A stretch of DNA of 63,632 nt from CAYZIC01 sp964478335. Lineage in GTDB: Bacteria > Verrucomicrobiota > Kiritimatiellia > RFP12 > DVOR01. The notes under the pieces are model-generated. The model ran no database searches. It was not told where the DNA came from and saw nothing but the letters and a program-made list of their open reading frames with translations. Below are positions 28,725-36,719 of this stretch, one piece after another. Every line of letters begins with the position of its first letter. Position 1 is the first letter of the stretch. Both the position numbers and the translations under genes were made by a program. The stretch covers positions 1 to 63,632 of the forward strand of contig CAYZIC010000002.1 in the NCBI GenBank assembly GCA_964478335.1, read 5' to 3'.

Positions 28725-29150
28725 TTAGTCAACAATTTCCACGCCCATGCTGCGCGCGGTGCCTTCGATCATGCGAGCGGCTGCTTCGGGGTCGGAAGCG
28801 TTCAAATCCTCTGCCTTGATCTTAACGATTTCGGCGACTTGAGCGCGGGTAAGCTTACCGATTTTGTCGGTGTTAGGCTTGCCAGATCCCTTGGCTGCAT
28901 TTGCATACTTCTTGATGAGTGCTGATGCAGGCGGTGACTTCAAGATAAAGGTGAAGCTACGGTCAGCATAAACGGTGATAACGACAGGGATGATCATCCC
29001 TTGCTTGTCTTGAGTCTTGGCATTAAATTCTTTGCAGAATGCCATGATGTTAACGCCTTGAGAACCGAGCGCAGGACCAACAGGTGGTGCGGGGTTTGCG
29101 GCGCCTGCAGTGATCTGCAGCTTGATTAGGCCGGTGACTTTCTTAGCCAT
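28725..29150 (-). CDS. rplK: 50S ribosomal protein L11
   Basis: 141 residues, normal length. Contains LQITAGAANPAPPVGPALG at the N-terminus, the motif next to the thiostrepton site, and VAEIVKIKAEDLNASDPEAA in the RNA-binding C-terminal domain. It binds the GTPase-associated centre of 23S rRNA. About 100 bp separate it from nusG. Confidence 0.98.
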   Translation of the reverse strand: MAKKVTGLIKLQITAGAANPAPPVGPALGSQGVNIMAFCKEFNAKTQDKQGMIIPVVITVYADRSFTFILKSPPASALIKKYANAAKGSGKPNTDKIGKLTRAQVAEIVKIKAEDLNASDPEAAARMIEGTARSMGVEIVD

Positions 29151-29251
29151 TTTTCTGTTCCTTTTTGTCTATGTTTGCCTCCCGGAGATCCTTTCCGGTA
29201 CAAGCGACAAACCCTTGACGGGGTTAGATATAAAGACAAGTGAACAGGCTT

Positions 29252-29902
29252 TTAAGCCTGTTCGTTATTCTTGTTTGCATATTGAAGAGTCGGGTCCGTC
29301 TCTTCGAAGCGCTCAAGCTGCCAGTATTCTAACTCAACCGGAGCGGTGCGTCCAAAGATGGACACGGAGACCTTAAGTCTGCCCCGATTGGGATCGATTT
29401 CATCAACTACGCCACTGAAGCTCATGAATGGACCATCCTTGATGCGTACAGTTTCGCCCAGTTGAAAGATAATTTTGGGTTTGGCGACTTCTTCCTGAGC
29501 CTGTGCTTGATTCATCAAATCGCTGGCTTCTTGGTCGGTCAAAGCGCGAGGGCGCTCGGATGAGCCACCGATAAAACCAATCAAGTTGGGTACGGTTTGC
29601 AAAAAGCTGTACACCGTTTGATTGATCGTCCGCTTGGAGTCGTCATTGTATAGCGCCATGTGGGCGAATACATACCCGGGGTAAATTTTGCGCGTGATCG
29701 TGCGCTTCTTGCCTTCACGAACTTCTGAGACGCGCTCAGTGAGGACAACGATACCAGTTGAGTTGACTTCTTCATCATCAGCGCCTTCGGCTGCGATGTC
29801 AAAATACTCAGACAAGCCCTGATTACGGACTTGTGCGATAATGTAACGCTGCACTTTTTGTTCTTGGCCTGTGAGTGCTTGTAATACGAACCATTGCTTC
29901 AT
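29252..29902 (-). CDS. nusG: transcription termination/antitermination factor NusG
   Basis: 216 residues. NGN domain (WFVLQALTGQEQKVQRYI, KIYPGYVFAHMAL) and C-terminal KOW domain (LGETVRIKDGPFMSFSGVVD). It binds RNA polymerase and links it to Rho or to ribosomal S10. It lies 14 bp after secE. Its stop codon sits in an inverted repeat (AACAGGCT-ttta-AGCCTGTT, 29243-29262) without a U-run, possibly a processing site before rplK. Confidence 0.98.
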   Translation of the reverse strand: MKQWFVLQALTGQEQKVQRYIIAQVRNQGLSEYFDIAAEGADDEEVNSTGIVVLTERVSEVREGKKRTITRKIYPGYVFAHMALYNDDSKRTINQTVYSFLQTVPNLIGFIGGSSERPRALTDQEASDLMNQAQAQEEVAKPKIIFQLGETVRIKDGPFMSFSGVVDEIDPNRGRLKVSVSIFGRTAPVELEYWQLERFEETDPTLQYANKNNEQA

Positions 29903-29916
29903 AATAGCAGCTCCAA

Positions 29917-30102
29917 TTAGCCCATGATCCAGGAGAGGGCAGAGCGAATCAGCTCATCACAAACCATAATCACGAAAGCGAGCAAGAAAATAAAGATAAC
30001 AACCACAGAGCTAGAGTCGACGAGCTCCTTACGCTCAGGCCAAGTAATACGCTTTAGCTCGAGTGTCAGCTCATGAAAAAAGGCTTGGATCTTTGTCAAC
30101 AT
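29917..30102 (-). CDS. secE: preprotein translocase subunit SecE
   Basis: 61 residues: a short amphipathic helix (FFHELTLELKRITWPERKEL, with the SecE signature WP.R.E) followed by one membrane helix. The single-helix form is normal outside gammaproteobacteria. It clamps SecY in the inner membrane. Position before nusG and after trnW is canonical. Confidence 0.96.
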   Translation of the reverse strand: MLTKIQAFFHELTLELKRITWPERKELVDSSSVVVIFIFLLAFVIMVCDELIRSALSWIMG

Positions 30103-30128
30103 CTGATGTCCTTGGGTTTTCTCTTAAA

Positions 30129-30202
30129 TGGCAGGCCAGGAGGGATTCGAACCCCCATAGGCAGTTTTGGAGACTGCTGCTCTGCCGTTGAACTACTGGC
30201 CT
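30129..30202 (-). tRNA. trnW: tRNA-Trp (CCA anticodon), CCA encoded
   Basis: Minus-strand cloverleaf with acceptor AGGCCAG/CTGGCCT, discriminator G, encoded CCA (30129-30131), anticodon stem CAGTC-TCCAAAA-CTG and GGTTCGAATCC T-arm. Located between rpmG and secE, as in many bacteria. Confidence 0.95.
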
Positions 30203-30218
30203 ATAAAATTGGGGACAA

Positions 30219-30371
30219 TTACTTGGTTTCGCGGTGAAGCGTACGCTTGCGTTCAAAGGGGCAGAACTTGAGCATTTCGACACGCTCGGTCTGAGTCTTC
30301 TTGTTGCGCGTAGTGGTGTAATTGCGGTGCTTGCATTCGGTGCAAGCCAAAATTGCGAGTTCTCTGGGCAT
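30219..30371 (-). CDS. rpmG: 50S ribosomal protein L33
   Basis: 50 residues, hand-translated: begins MPRELAILACTECKHRNYTT and ends KRKRTL-type basic text finishing HRETK. Cysteines: one CxxC (CTEC) plus a lone Cys in LKFCPFERKR where the second CxxC would be, so only a partial zinc ribbon. Length and content fit bacterial L33. It lies between tuf and trnW. Confidence 0.95.
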   Translation of the reverse strand: MPRELAILACTECKHRNYTTTRNKKTQTERVEMLKFCPFERKRTLHRETK

Positions 30372-30400
30372 AATTGCCTCTCTTTGCTGTGTGGAGGATC

Positions 30401-30434
30401 CTGCATTCGGAGCGGAGGGCCACTCCGAATGCAG
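30401..30434 (-). promoter_or_regulatory. tuf-rpmG intergenic hairpin
   Basis: Perfect 12-bp stem CTGCATTCGGAG / CTCCGAATGCAG with a 10-nt loop, 20 bp after the tuf stop and without a U-run. Likely an mRNA processing or 3-prime stability structure that uncouples tuf from rpmG levels. Confidence 0.55.
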
Positions 30435-30455
30435 TCAAGTTCACAGGATTGATGC

Positions 30456-31661
30456 TTACTTAACGATCTGGTCGACGGTACCAGCACCAACGGTGCGGCC
30501 GCCTTCGCGGATTGCGAAGCGCATCTTTTCTTCCAAAGCGACAGGTGCAATCAAAGTAACGGTGATTGCGATGTTGTCACCAGGCATAACCATTTCGACG
30601 CCTTCAGGAAGGGTGATATCGCCGGTCACGTCAGTGGTACGGATGTAGAACTGAGGACGGTAGCCCTTGAAGAAAGGAGTATGACGGCCACCTTCGTCCT
30701 TGGTGAGGACGTAGACATTGCCGGTGAATTCGGTGTGAGGGGTGATCGAACCAGGCTTTGCGAGCACTTGGCCACGTTCAACGTCTTCCTTCTTGGTACC
30801 GCGGAGCAAGCAACCGACGTTATCGCCAGCTTGACCTTGGTCGAGGAGCTTACGGAACATTTCCACGCCGGTAACGGTGGTCTTAGCGGTGTCGCGGATA
30901 CCGATCAATTCAGCTTCGTCGCCAACCTTGATCACGCCACGTTCGACACGGCCGGTAACAACCGTACCACGACCTTCAATGGAGAAGACGTCTTCGATAG
31001 GCATCAAGAATGCTTGGTCAACCAAACGGATTGGATCAGGAATGTAGGTGTCGAGCTGGTTCATGAGCTCGTCGATGCAAGCGCAAGCAGGATCGTCTGC
31101 AGTTGCTGCTTGGGTTGCGGGGTAAGCGCAGCCACGGACGATAGGGCAACCTTCGTAGCCATACTTTTCGAGCAATTCGGAAATTTCCATTTCAACCAAA
31201 TCGAGCAATTCATCGTCATCAACAAGGTCAACCTTGTTCATGAAGACAACGATTTGAGGCACGCCGACTTGGCGAGCGAGAAGGACGTGTTCACGGGTTT
31301 GGGGCATCACACCGGTATCTGCAGCAACAACGAGGATTGCAGCGTCCATTTGTGCTGCACCAGTGATCATGTTTTTAACATAGTCAGCGTGACCAGGGCA
31401 GTCAACGTGGGCATAGTGACGAGCAGCGGTTGCGTATTCAACGTGTGCCGTTGCGATCGTAACGATCTTCTTTGCGTCACGGCGACCAGCGGATTCAGAT
31501 GCCTTAGCAACTTCATCGTACTTGATTTCTTCGCTGTAACCCTTGAGAGCTTGAACGTGAGTGATAGCAGCGGTCAAAGTGGTCTTACCATGGTCAACGT
31601 GACCAATCGTACCAACGTTTACGTGGACCTTATCGCCGCGATCGAAGTTTTCTTTAGCCAT
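30456..31661 (-). CDS. tuf: translation elongation factor Tu
   Basis: 401 residues. G1 GHVDHGKTTLTAAIT, G3 DCPGHADYVKNMITGAAQMD, G4 NKVDLVDD, and domain 2 signature GRGTVVTGRVERG are all present. It delivers aminoacyl-tRNA to the ribosome as a GTPase. The segment after CAYPATQAATADDPACACID is slightly longer and more Cys/Ala-rich than in E. coli. AGGAG precedes ATG 31661. It is headed by tRNA-Thr and its promoter, as in many bacteria. Confidence 0.98.
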   Translation of the reverse strand: MAKENFDRGDKVHVNVGTIGHVDHGKTTLTAAITHVQALKGYSEEIKYDEVAKASESAGRRDAKKIVTIATAHVEYATAARHYAHVDCPGHADYVKNMITGAAQMDAAILVVAADTGVMPQTREHVLLARQVGVPQIVVFMNKVDLVDDDELLDLVEMEISELLEKYGYEGCPIVRGCAYPATQAATADDPACACIDELMNQLDTYIPDPIRLVDQAFLMPIEDVFSIEGRGTVVTGRVERGVIKVGDEAELIGIRDTAKTTVTGVEMFRKLLDQGQAGDNVGCLLRGTKKEDVERGQVLAKPGSITPHTEFTGNVYVLTKDEGGRHTPFFKGYRPQFYIRTTDVTGDITLPEGVEMVMPGDNIAITVTLIAPVALEEKMRFAIREGGRTVGAGTVDQIVK

Positions 31662-31706
31662 TTTTATTCTCCTGTGAACGGATGTCTTGTTTATACTTCG
31701 TATTAA

Positions 31707-31782
31707 TGGAGCCTACGAACGGGATCGAACCGGCGACCTCATCCTTACCAAGGATGTGCTCTACCAACTGAGCTACGTAGGC
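31707..31782 (-). tRNA. trnT: tRNA-Thr (GGT anticodon), CCA encoded
   Basis: Minus-strand GCCTACG/CGTAGGC acceptor, anticodon loop CTTGGTAAG, GGTTCGATCCC T-arm, encoded CCA at 31707-31709. It lies 46 bp before tuf and is probably cotranscribed with it. Confidence 0.95.
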
Positions 31783-31830
31783 GTTGTCCTTCTTGCTTCC
31801 ACCTGGATGCAAAAAATCAAAAACGCAATC

Positions 31831-31859
31831 AATTTAGCATATTTGGGTACAATAGTCAA
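31831..31859 (-). promoter_or_regulatory. promoter of the tRNA-Thr-tuf unit
   Basis: Minus strand TTGACT, 17-bp spacer, TAAATT, placing the start about 40 nt before the tRNA. Confidence 0.65.
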
Positions 31860-31918
31860 TGCCAAATGTGAGATTGACAGCATAAAACTGCCCAATCTGC
31901 GTATAATCATCGAGGAAA

Positions 31919-32094
31919 TGGAGCCTACGAACGGGATCGAACCGGCGACCTCATCCTTACCAAGGATGTGCNNNNNNNNNNNNNNNNNNNNNNNNNNNNN
32001 NNNNNNNNNNNNNNNNNNNNNNNNNNNNNNNNNNNNNNNNNNNNNNNNNNNNNNNNNNNNNNNNNNNNNNNTCTACCAACTGAGCTACGTAGGC
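31919..32094 (-). tRNA. trnT: second tRNA-Thr (GGT), split by a 100-N assembly gap
   Basis: 31919-31971 holds the CCA end and 3-prime 53 nt, 32072-32094 the 5-prime 23 nt, identical to the intact copy. The pieces add to exactly 76 nt with nothing missing or duplicated, so the 100 N (31972-32071) is a scaffolding join made inside a repeated tRNA, of unknown true length. Further tRNAs could be hidden here. Confidence 0.85.
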
Positions 32095-32127
32095 GTCAAA
32101 AGAGACCTCTTCGATGAAGTAGGCAGT

Positions 32128-32156
32128 AATAGACCATATTTTACCCAATTTGTCAA
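32128..32156 (-). promoter_or_regulatory. promoter of the second tRNA-Thr
   Basis: Minus strand TTGACA, 17-bp spacer, TCTATT, about 30 nt before the tRNA 5-prime end. Confidence 0.5.
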
Positions 32157-32557
32157 CCGTAAAAAGCACAAATCAGCCACTTTCACAAAACACTCACGAA
32201 AATAGAATGACTTATCAAAAAAAACAGGATCGTACGCCATCTAGCAAAAAGCTTAAAAACAGCCTTCCTGTAGCTAATTTGCGTTTCATCCACCTCTTAA
32301 TCCACCCCTCGCCCTCCTCACAGACCGCTATCTATTATAGTATACGCAGTGACTCCATAGATGCGTCTACTGCGATGACGCTCACCCATCCCCCCCCGCC
32401 ACGACAGATTTCCTCAAAGAAGTGCCGACCAAAGCCTCCACAAGCGTCAGCCCCTCCCCAATTTGAGGGCCACTAAGGGCCAATTCGACTCTTACCTAAG
32501 GCATGAAGCGACTCTTAGACATCCCCCTCCCCCACCCTAAACCGCGGCACAAAAAAT
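32157..32557. other. gene-free stretch upstream of the tRNA/tuf cluster
   Basis: No convincing gene on either strand. It changes from AT-rich to C-rich text. A minus-strand CGTATACTATAAT is -10-like but lacks a matching -35. Confidence 0.5.
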
Positions 32558-32652
32558 CCCGAGGTGGCGTCTTGCCTAACCTCGGGATGGGTTGCATCAA
32601 ACCTCGGGCACCTTTGTGTCAAACCTCGGGAGGGTTTGATGCGGGCTCTTCC
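32558..32652. repeat. array D: CCTCGGG units with 22-bp period after the protease gene
   Basis: ACCTCGGG starts at 32579, 32601 and 32623 (steps of exactly 22 bp) with an inverted copy CCCGAGGT at 32558. The outer text GCATCAAACC (32594-32603) and GGTTTGATGC (32633-32642) forms an inverted repeat around two units. Lies directly after the metalloprotease stop and may contribute to 3-prime end formation. Confidence 0.75.
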
Positions 32653-32667
32653 TTTACGCTTTGGCGG

Positions 32668-35600
32668 CTACAGGGTGACCTTGATTTGCACGAAGTGGGC
32701 ACTGGGGTCGAGCTGGAGCGAACCGTCTGGCGCGAACTGGGGCGTGACGGGCTGCATCTGGTCGAGCGTTTTGCCAGCGCGGATCTGGAGGGTGCCATTG
32801 ACTTTCGTCAGATCAAGGGGCGCGCGTGCTGTTTTGGCGGAGCGTGTGGCACTGGTGGTGGCGACTTCGGCTCGAATCACGACGCGGCCATCCTTGATGG
32901 TGAGCGAGCTCAAGGCGAGGATGGGTTCGCTCTCGGTGGCGGGCACACCTAATAGGAAGTGTTTGAGGTGGGCTGCTGTCACGGGGGTGGTTTGGGCTTT
33001 GGCCCATTGATCAAACTTGACCTTGACCTCGGCTTGGTGAGCGGGATCGGTGACGCTGCCTACCAATGCGTCATCGAGCCACGTTGGCACGTCTGGCACG
33101 GCAGGTGCTGTCGACTCCCACTTGAAATTGGAGAGCTGTAGCTTACGATCATAATAATACTTGATGCTGCCAATCTTTTGGCGCCAGACGAGGCTGTGGG
33201 GGCCGTCTGTCAAGGTCTCCGTCGAGGTGCCAGCAAAAACCTTATCTCCGTTGTACGCATGGGCGTAGATTTCATCGTCGTCTACGGTAAAAGTGCTCTT
33301 ATTCTGCCATGAGTAAGATTCGACAGCGTAGTCATGGGTCAGCTTGCCAGGGCCATTGACTTGCCAAGTCAGCACCATTTCGTCGCCATCTTGTGTGGCG
33401 ACACCGGCAAACAAGGCATTGGGCTTGCTGGGATCGAGGAGCCATGGTTCTGCGACGGTGGTCGAGGTCATGGTCCAGGTGCCGCCCTCAACGCCGAGAG
33501 CCAGGCCGGGCGTTTGGTACTGTTTTGTCACGGGCAAAGAGGTGAAGGCCGCCGCATCGGTGCTGAGAGCCACCGCTTGCACGGCGTGCTCTGCGGTTGC
33601 GTCAAATGGCTGCGTGTAGCAGGGCGAGGTGCGGGTCAATGGCGCGCCATCAGCCACGTAGCGCAGCTGGTTAGGGCCTGTTTGAGTGAGCGTCACCGTT
33701 ACGGGCAGGCGGCTTTGCAATTCACAAATGGGCGAAATGGTCGGTGCGGGCACCACGGTAGGCGTGGTGTGATAGTGCGTGATAATCTGGCTCAAGGCCT
33801 CAACAGTGCCGTCGTAGAGGACGCTCCCAACGGGTGTCGTATGCGATTGGTTATCGACTGGATGGTAGACTGTAACGGCTGTGCATGCTTCATCTGCTCG
33901 TGTCAAGACGAATTCAGGATAGTACACCGTGCCCGAGCCGCCAGCTTCTCGGCGTTTCTGCCAGAAGAAGGCTGCTGCAGGGTCTGTGTAGATGAATTGA
34001 GATGCATCGGCAGAGACCAAATAGATACCATTGAGCTTGGCCCACAAGAGGAAGCGCGGATCACGAATCACGCGAGCGAATGCGCGGCTATAACTGCACC
34101 CTGCCTCATTGGCAAGCAAGCAGACAATCATCTTGCCATCTCGCTGTGCGGCGGTCTTGACTTGATCAATATCCCATGTCCAAACGCCAGGGGTGACGGG
34201 TTCTTTTTTGACGCACTTCACCGATGTCACGAGGCTATTTTCTCGTCCAGGGCGCGCTGCCACGACTGAGAGGATGGTGGATGTGGTGAAGGTCAAGGGC
34301 GCGGTGTAGACCAGGGAGCTGGTCGTGGGTGTCGTGCCATCGAGGGTGTAGTAGAGGGTCGTCTCATTGGGGTGCGCACTGGGGGCCAAGGATACTGTGT
34401 ACGTGTCCTCAAAGAAGACCACACCCGGATTACCCTCGACGCTCGGCTCTATGGTTGGCATCTCGGTAAAGCGATCAAAGCGCACTTGGTCTAAATAGAA
34501 GACAGCCGCGGCTTCATGCGCCCTTAAGCGGAAGGTCACCTCGTGCTCTCCAGCGGGGATCTCATAACTAAATGATTTCCAGTGACCATAGTCACTAAAC
34601 GTAATTACCGACTGATTGTCAATGAGGCAGTCAAAGGTGCCCACGTATTGTCGAGTATCATATCTGGCGGCAAAGGAGAGCTGCGTCGGGCCTGTCATGG
34701 TCGTTTTAAGCCAGTAGGTGTAATCCTCGACCCCGTCCTTGAGCACGCTCTTGATGGCATTCTTACCATCAAAGGTTTGCTCCGATTGGATTTGCCAGGT
34801 GCAATTGTTGGAGGATGTCCAGGCTAATTGTGGTGCCTCAATGCCCTCGGCAAAGCAATCCAATTGGTAGCGAGCCTCATAAACGGGACTGGTCACGCCT
34901 TGATAGACCGAGATCGCCTTGACCGTGGTCGAACAATTCACCGTAAAGGCACCCGTATATAAGGTCGAGGCGGTCGTAGGCGTCGTGCCATCGAGCGTGT
35001 AGTAGATCGAGGCAGCTGGCTGAGAAACGGCCAACGTGATGGGCAAAGCCTGCGCAAAGATCGTGCCGCTCTGTGGCTCAAAGTCAACCTCATACGAGAC
35101 GGGGATCTTTTGGGCGTAATAGTTGGCCGTCCCCCTAAAGGTCTGCTCTATGATGCGGGTATTGTCATTCTTGTCTGCGGTGCCCACTGGCACCCCTAAA
35201 TAGGTGTGGTCGGGCGAAGAGAAATAGGGGATTGTCGTATAGCTATTGCCATAACCATCGTCGCGATAGGCCATAATCGTGCAGTATTTCTGGCCATTGG
35301 CGGTTAAGTAGTACCCAGAGGAATAGGTCAAGTCATTCATTTGAGGGCCAGGGGCACTCTTTTGCGCATTGCTATGGCCTGCGCCCAAGTTGTGGCCCAC
35401 CTCATGGGTCATCGTATAGCCCAAGGGCACCGAGCGCACACTTGACACCGAGCAGGCATATTTGGCAAACCCTGATTGCCCCTCTAGACTCGTCAATGCA
35501 AATCCCTTACCGACAACGCCATAAGCAGATCCCGTGTCAATCATGCTACAGACCATATCCGCACCCACGGCGGTGCGTTTGGCATTAACCCCGGCCCAGG

Positions 35601-36408
35601 CGCCGTCGCGCAGGGCGTTCAGGCTCGTCTCTAAACTGGCACTTGTCTCTGCGGCGGTCATCATGCCGACCAATCTAAAACGAAACCGCTCATGCAGCCC
35701 CGTATTGCGAATGGCGTCATTCATCTTTTGCACGGCGGCCTCGGCAAAGGTGTCCAGCGTGCCGTGATTCTGCCCTGTCACCCACTTTGCAGCCCCTTGA
35801 TCATAGACGATCAAGATATCGATATAGGTATCGACCAGCGGATCCGCCGCGAAAAGCGCAAGCTGCGAGGCGCTAGCCTTGGCTGGTATCTCGGGCGTAA
35901 CCGCCGGCAAATCAACCACCGGCAAGTCGGTGCGATACGCCATCACCGCCGTCGCATGGGGCTGCGGCATCACACGATACGCCCGTTGCTGCTCGGGGTC
36001 AATCCAGTCAATAGCCACCCCATCATCACTCACCAAGACGGAGGCAACCGCTACGTCGGACGATTCGCCCTTGACCGATGCCAAAAAGCTCTGCCGCAGC
36101 AAAACCGTGGGCGTCTGCTCGAGCAAGACAAAGGTCGCCTGCACGTCATCAAAGAACCGCACCTGCACTTCGTCCCCCACCGCAAACCGCGGTGAGCCCA
36201 TGCCCAACGCCTGCGCTGACGAGCGCGGGATCACGACTTGACGCAAGAGCGCCTCATCGCCACCCCCAGTGCCTGCTACAGACATCACTGCGCCGCTAGG
36301 TTGGCCACCACCCAACGCTGCGCGCTGGGTAAAATCCAAGATATACTGCTTTGCAAAGCTGGTCACAGCAAGCAAAAGCATCCCTACCAATGATAAGATA
36401 ATCTTCAT
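32668..36408 (-). CDS. secreted metzincin metalloprotease with chitobiase-type and thioredoxin-like domains
   Basis: 1246 residues with a signal peptide (MKIILSLVGMLLLAVTSFAK). The catalytic domain (about 195-430) has the metzincin zinc motif HEVGHNLGAGH (His 335, 339, 345, Glu 336) and a Met-turn CTIMAY (Met 379), as in reprolysin-like enzymes. Residues about 30-180 fit a propeptide. Then come two chitobiase C-terminal-like domains (YYTLDGTTPTT, about 470-520 and 690-740), separated by a lectin-like beta domain, a thioredoxin-like segment (WDIDQVKTAAQRDGKMIVCL, AGCSYSRAFARVIRDPRF, about 755-810), and further beta domains. No PEP-CTERM signal. Likely cleaves host or matrix protein outside the cell; substrate unknown. 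Divergent from the CotH protein gene and with a promoter resembling that of the PEP-CTERM gene. Confidence 0.9.
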   Translation of the reverse strand: MKIILSLVGMLLLAVTSFAKQYILDFTQRAALGGGQPSGAVMSVAGTGGGDEALLRQVVIPRSSAQALGMGSPRFAVGDEVQVRFFDDVQATFVLLEQTPTVLLRQSFLASVKGESSDVAVASVLVSDDGVAIDWIDPEQQRAYRVMPQPHATAVMAYRTDLPVVDLPAVTPEIPAKASASQLALFAADPLVDTYIDILIVYDQGAAKWVTGQNHGTLDTFAEAAVQKMNDAIRNTGLHERFRFRLVGMMTAAETSASLETSLNALRDGAWAGVNAKRTAVGADMVCSMIDTGSAYGVVGKGFALTSLEGQSGFAKYACSVSSVRSVPLGYTMTHEVGHNLGAGHSNAQKSAPGPQMNDLTYSSGYYLTANGQKYCTIMAYRDDGYGNSYTTIPYFSSPDHTYLGVPVGTADKNDNTRIIEQTFRGTANYYAQKIPVSYEVDFEPQSGTIFAQALPITLAVSQPAASIYYTLDGTTPTTASTLYTGAFTVNCSTTVKAISVYQGVTSPVYEARYQLDCFAEGIEAPQLAWTSSNNCTWQIQSEQTFDGKNAIKSVLKDGVEDYTYWLKTTMTGPTQLSFAARYDTRQYVGTFDCLIDNQSVITFSDYGHWKSFSYEIPAGEHEVTFRLRAHEAAAVFYLDQVRFDRFTEMPTIEPSVEGNPGVVFFEDTYTVSLAPSAHPNETTLYYTLDGTTPTTSSLVYTAPLTFTTSTILSVVAARPGRENSLVTSVKCVKKEPVTPGVWTWDIDQVKTAAQRDGKMIVCLLANEAGCSYSRAFARVIRDPRFLLWAKLNGIYLVSADASQFIYTDPAAAFFWQKRREAGGSGTVYYPEFVLTRADEACTAVTVYHPVDNQSHTTPVGSVLYDGTVEALSQIITHYHTTPTVVPAPTISPICELQSRLPVTVTLTQTGPNQLRYVADGAPLTRTSPCYTQPFDATAEHAVQAVALSTDAAAFTSLPVTKQYQTPGLALGVEGGTWTMTSTTVAEPWLLDPSKPNALFAGVATQDGDEMVLTWQVNGPGKLTHDYAVESYSWQNKSTFTVDDDEIYAHAYNGDKVFAGTSTETLTDGPHSLVWRQKIGSIKYYYDRKLQLSNFKWESTAPAVPDVPTWLDDALVGSVTDPAHQAEVKVKFDQWAKAQTTPVTAAHLKHFLLGVPATESEPILALSSLTIKDGRVVIRAEVATTSATRSAKTARAPLDLTKVNGTLQIRAGKTLDQMQPVTPQFAPDGSLQLDPSAHFVQIKVTL

Positions 36409-36421
36409 AACACACTCCTCA

Positions 36422-36482
36422 ATCTCAGATTAATGGTCTCCCAATCTGAGATCAAGATAACAAAATTCACTGCATCTGTCGA
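36422..36482 (-). promoter_or_regulatory. promoter and overlapping palindrome of the metalloprotease gene
   Basis: Minus strand TCGACA (36477-36482), 17-bp spacer, TATCTT (36454-36459). A perfect palindrome ATCTCAGATT / AATCTGAGAT (36422-36431, 36443-36452) covers the expected start site and may be an operator or leader hairpin. The -10 context TTTTGTTATCTTGATC nearly equals that of the PEP-CTERM gene. Confidence 0.55.
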
Positions 36483-36620
36483 GGATAAAACGCTTAAAAT
36501 TAAGATAAAATGACCGAATCACCCTTAAAAAGTAAATCCCGAAGTTGTCTTTCCATCACAAAAACCGCAACGTCCACCCAATTCCCCTCCTAAAAAGGGT
36601 GCCTAGCGCCACTTTAACCT

Positions 36621-36650
36621 TGCTTCTAGACACGCTTTATGGTAGGCTAT
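36621..36650 (+). promoter_or_regulatory. possible promoter of the CotH protein gene
   Basis: TTGCTT, 17-bp spacer, TAGGCT, about 70 nt before ATG 36720. The -10 is weak (3 of 6). The rest of the 36483-36620 gap shows nothing recognisable. Confidence 0.3.
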
Positions 36651-36719
36651 GTGACAATTCGTGAATGGGCTTTAGCAGCATACTCCCTTCGCGCAATCAT
36701 CCCTACAAAGGCTTTTACT

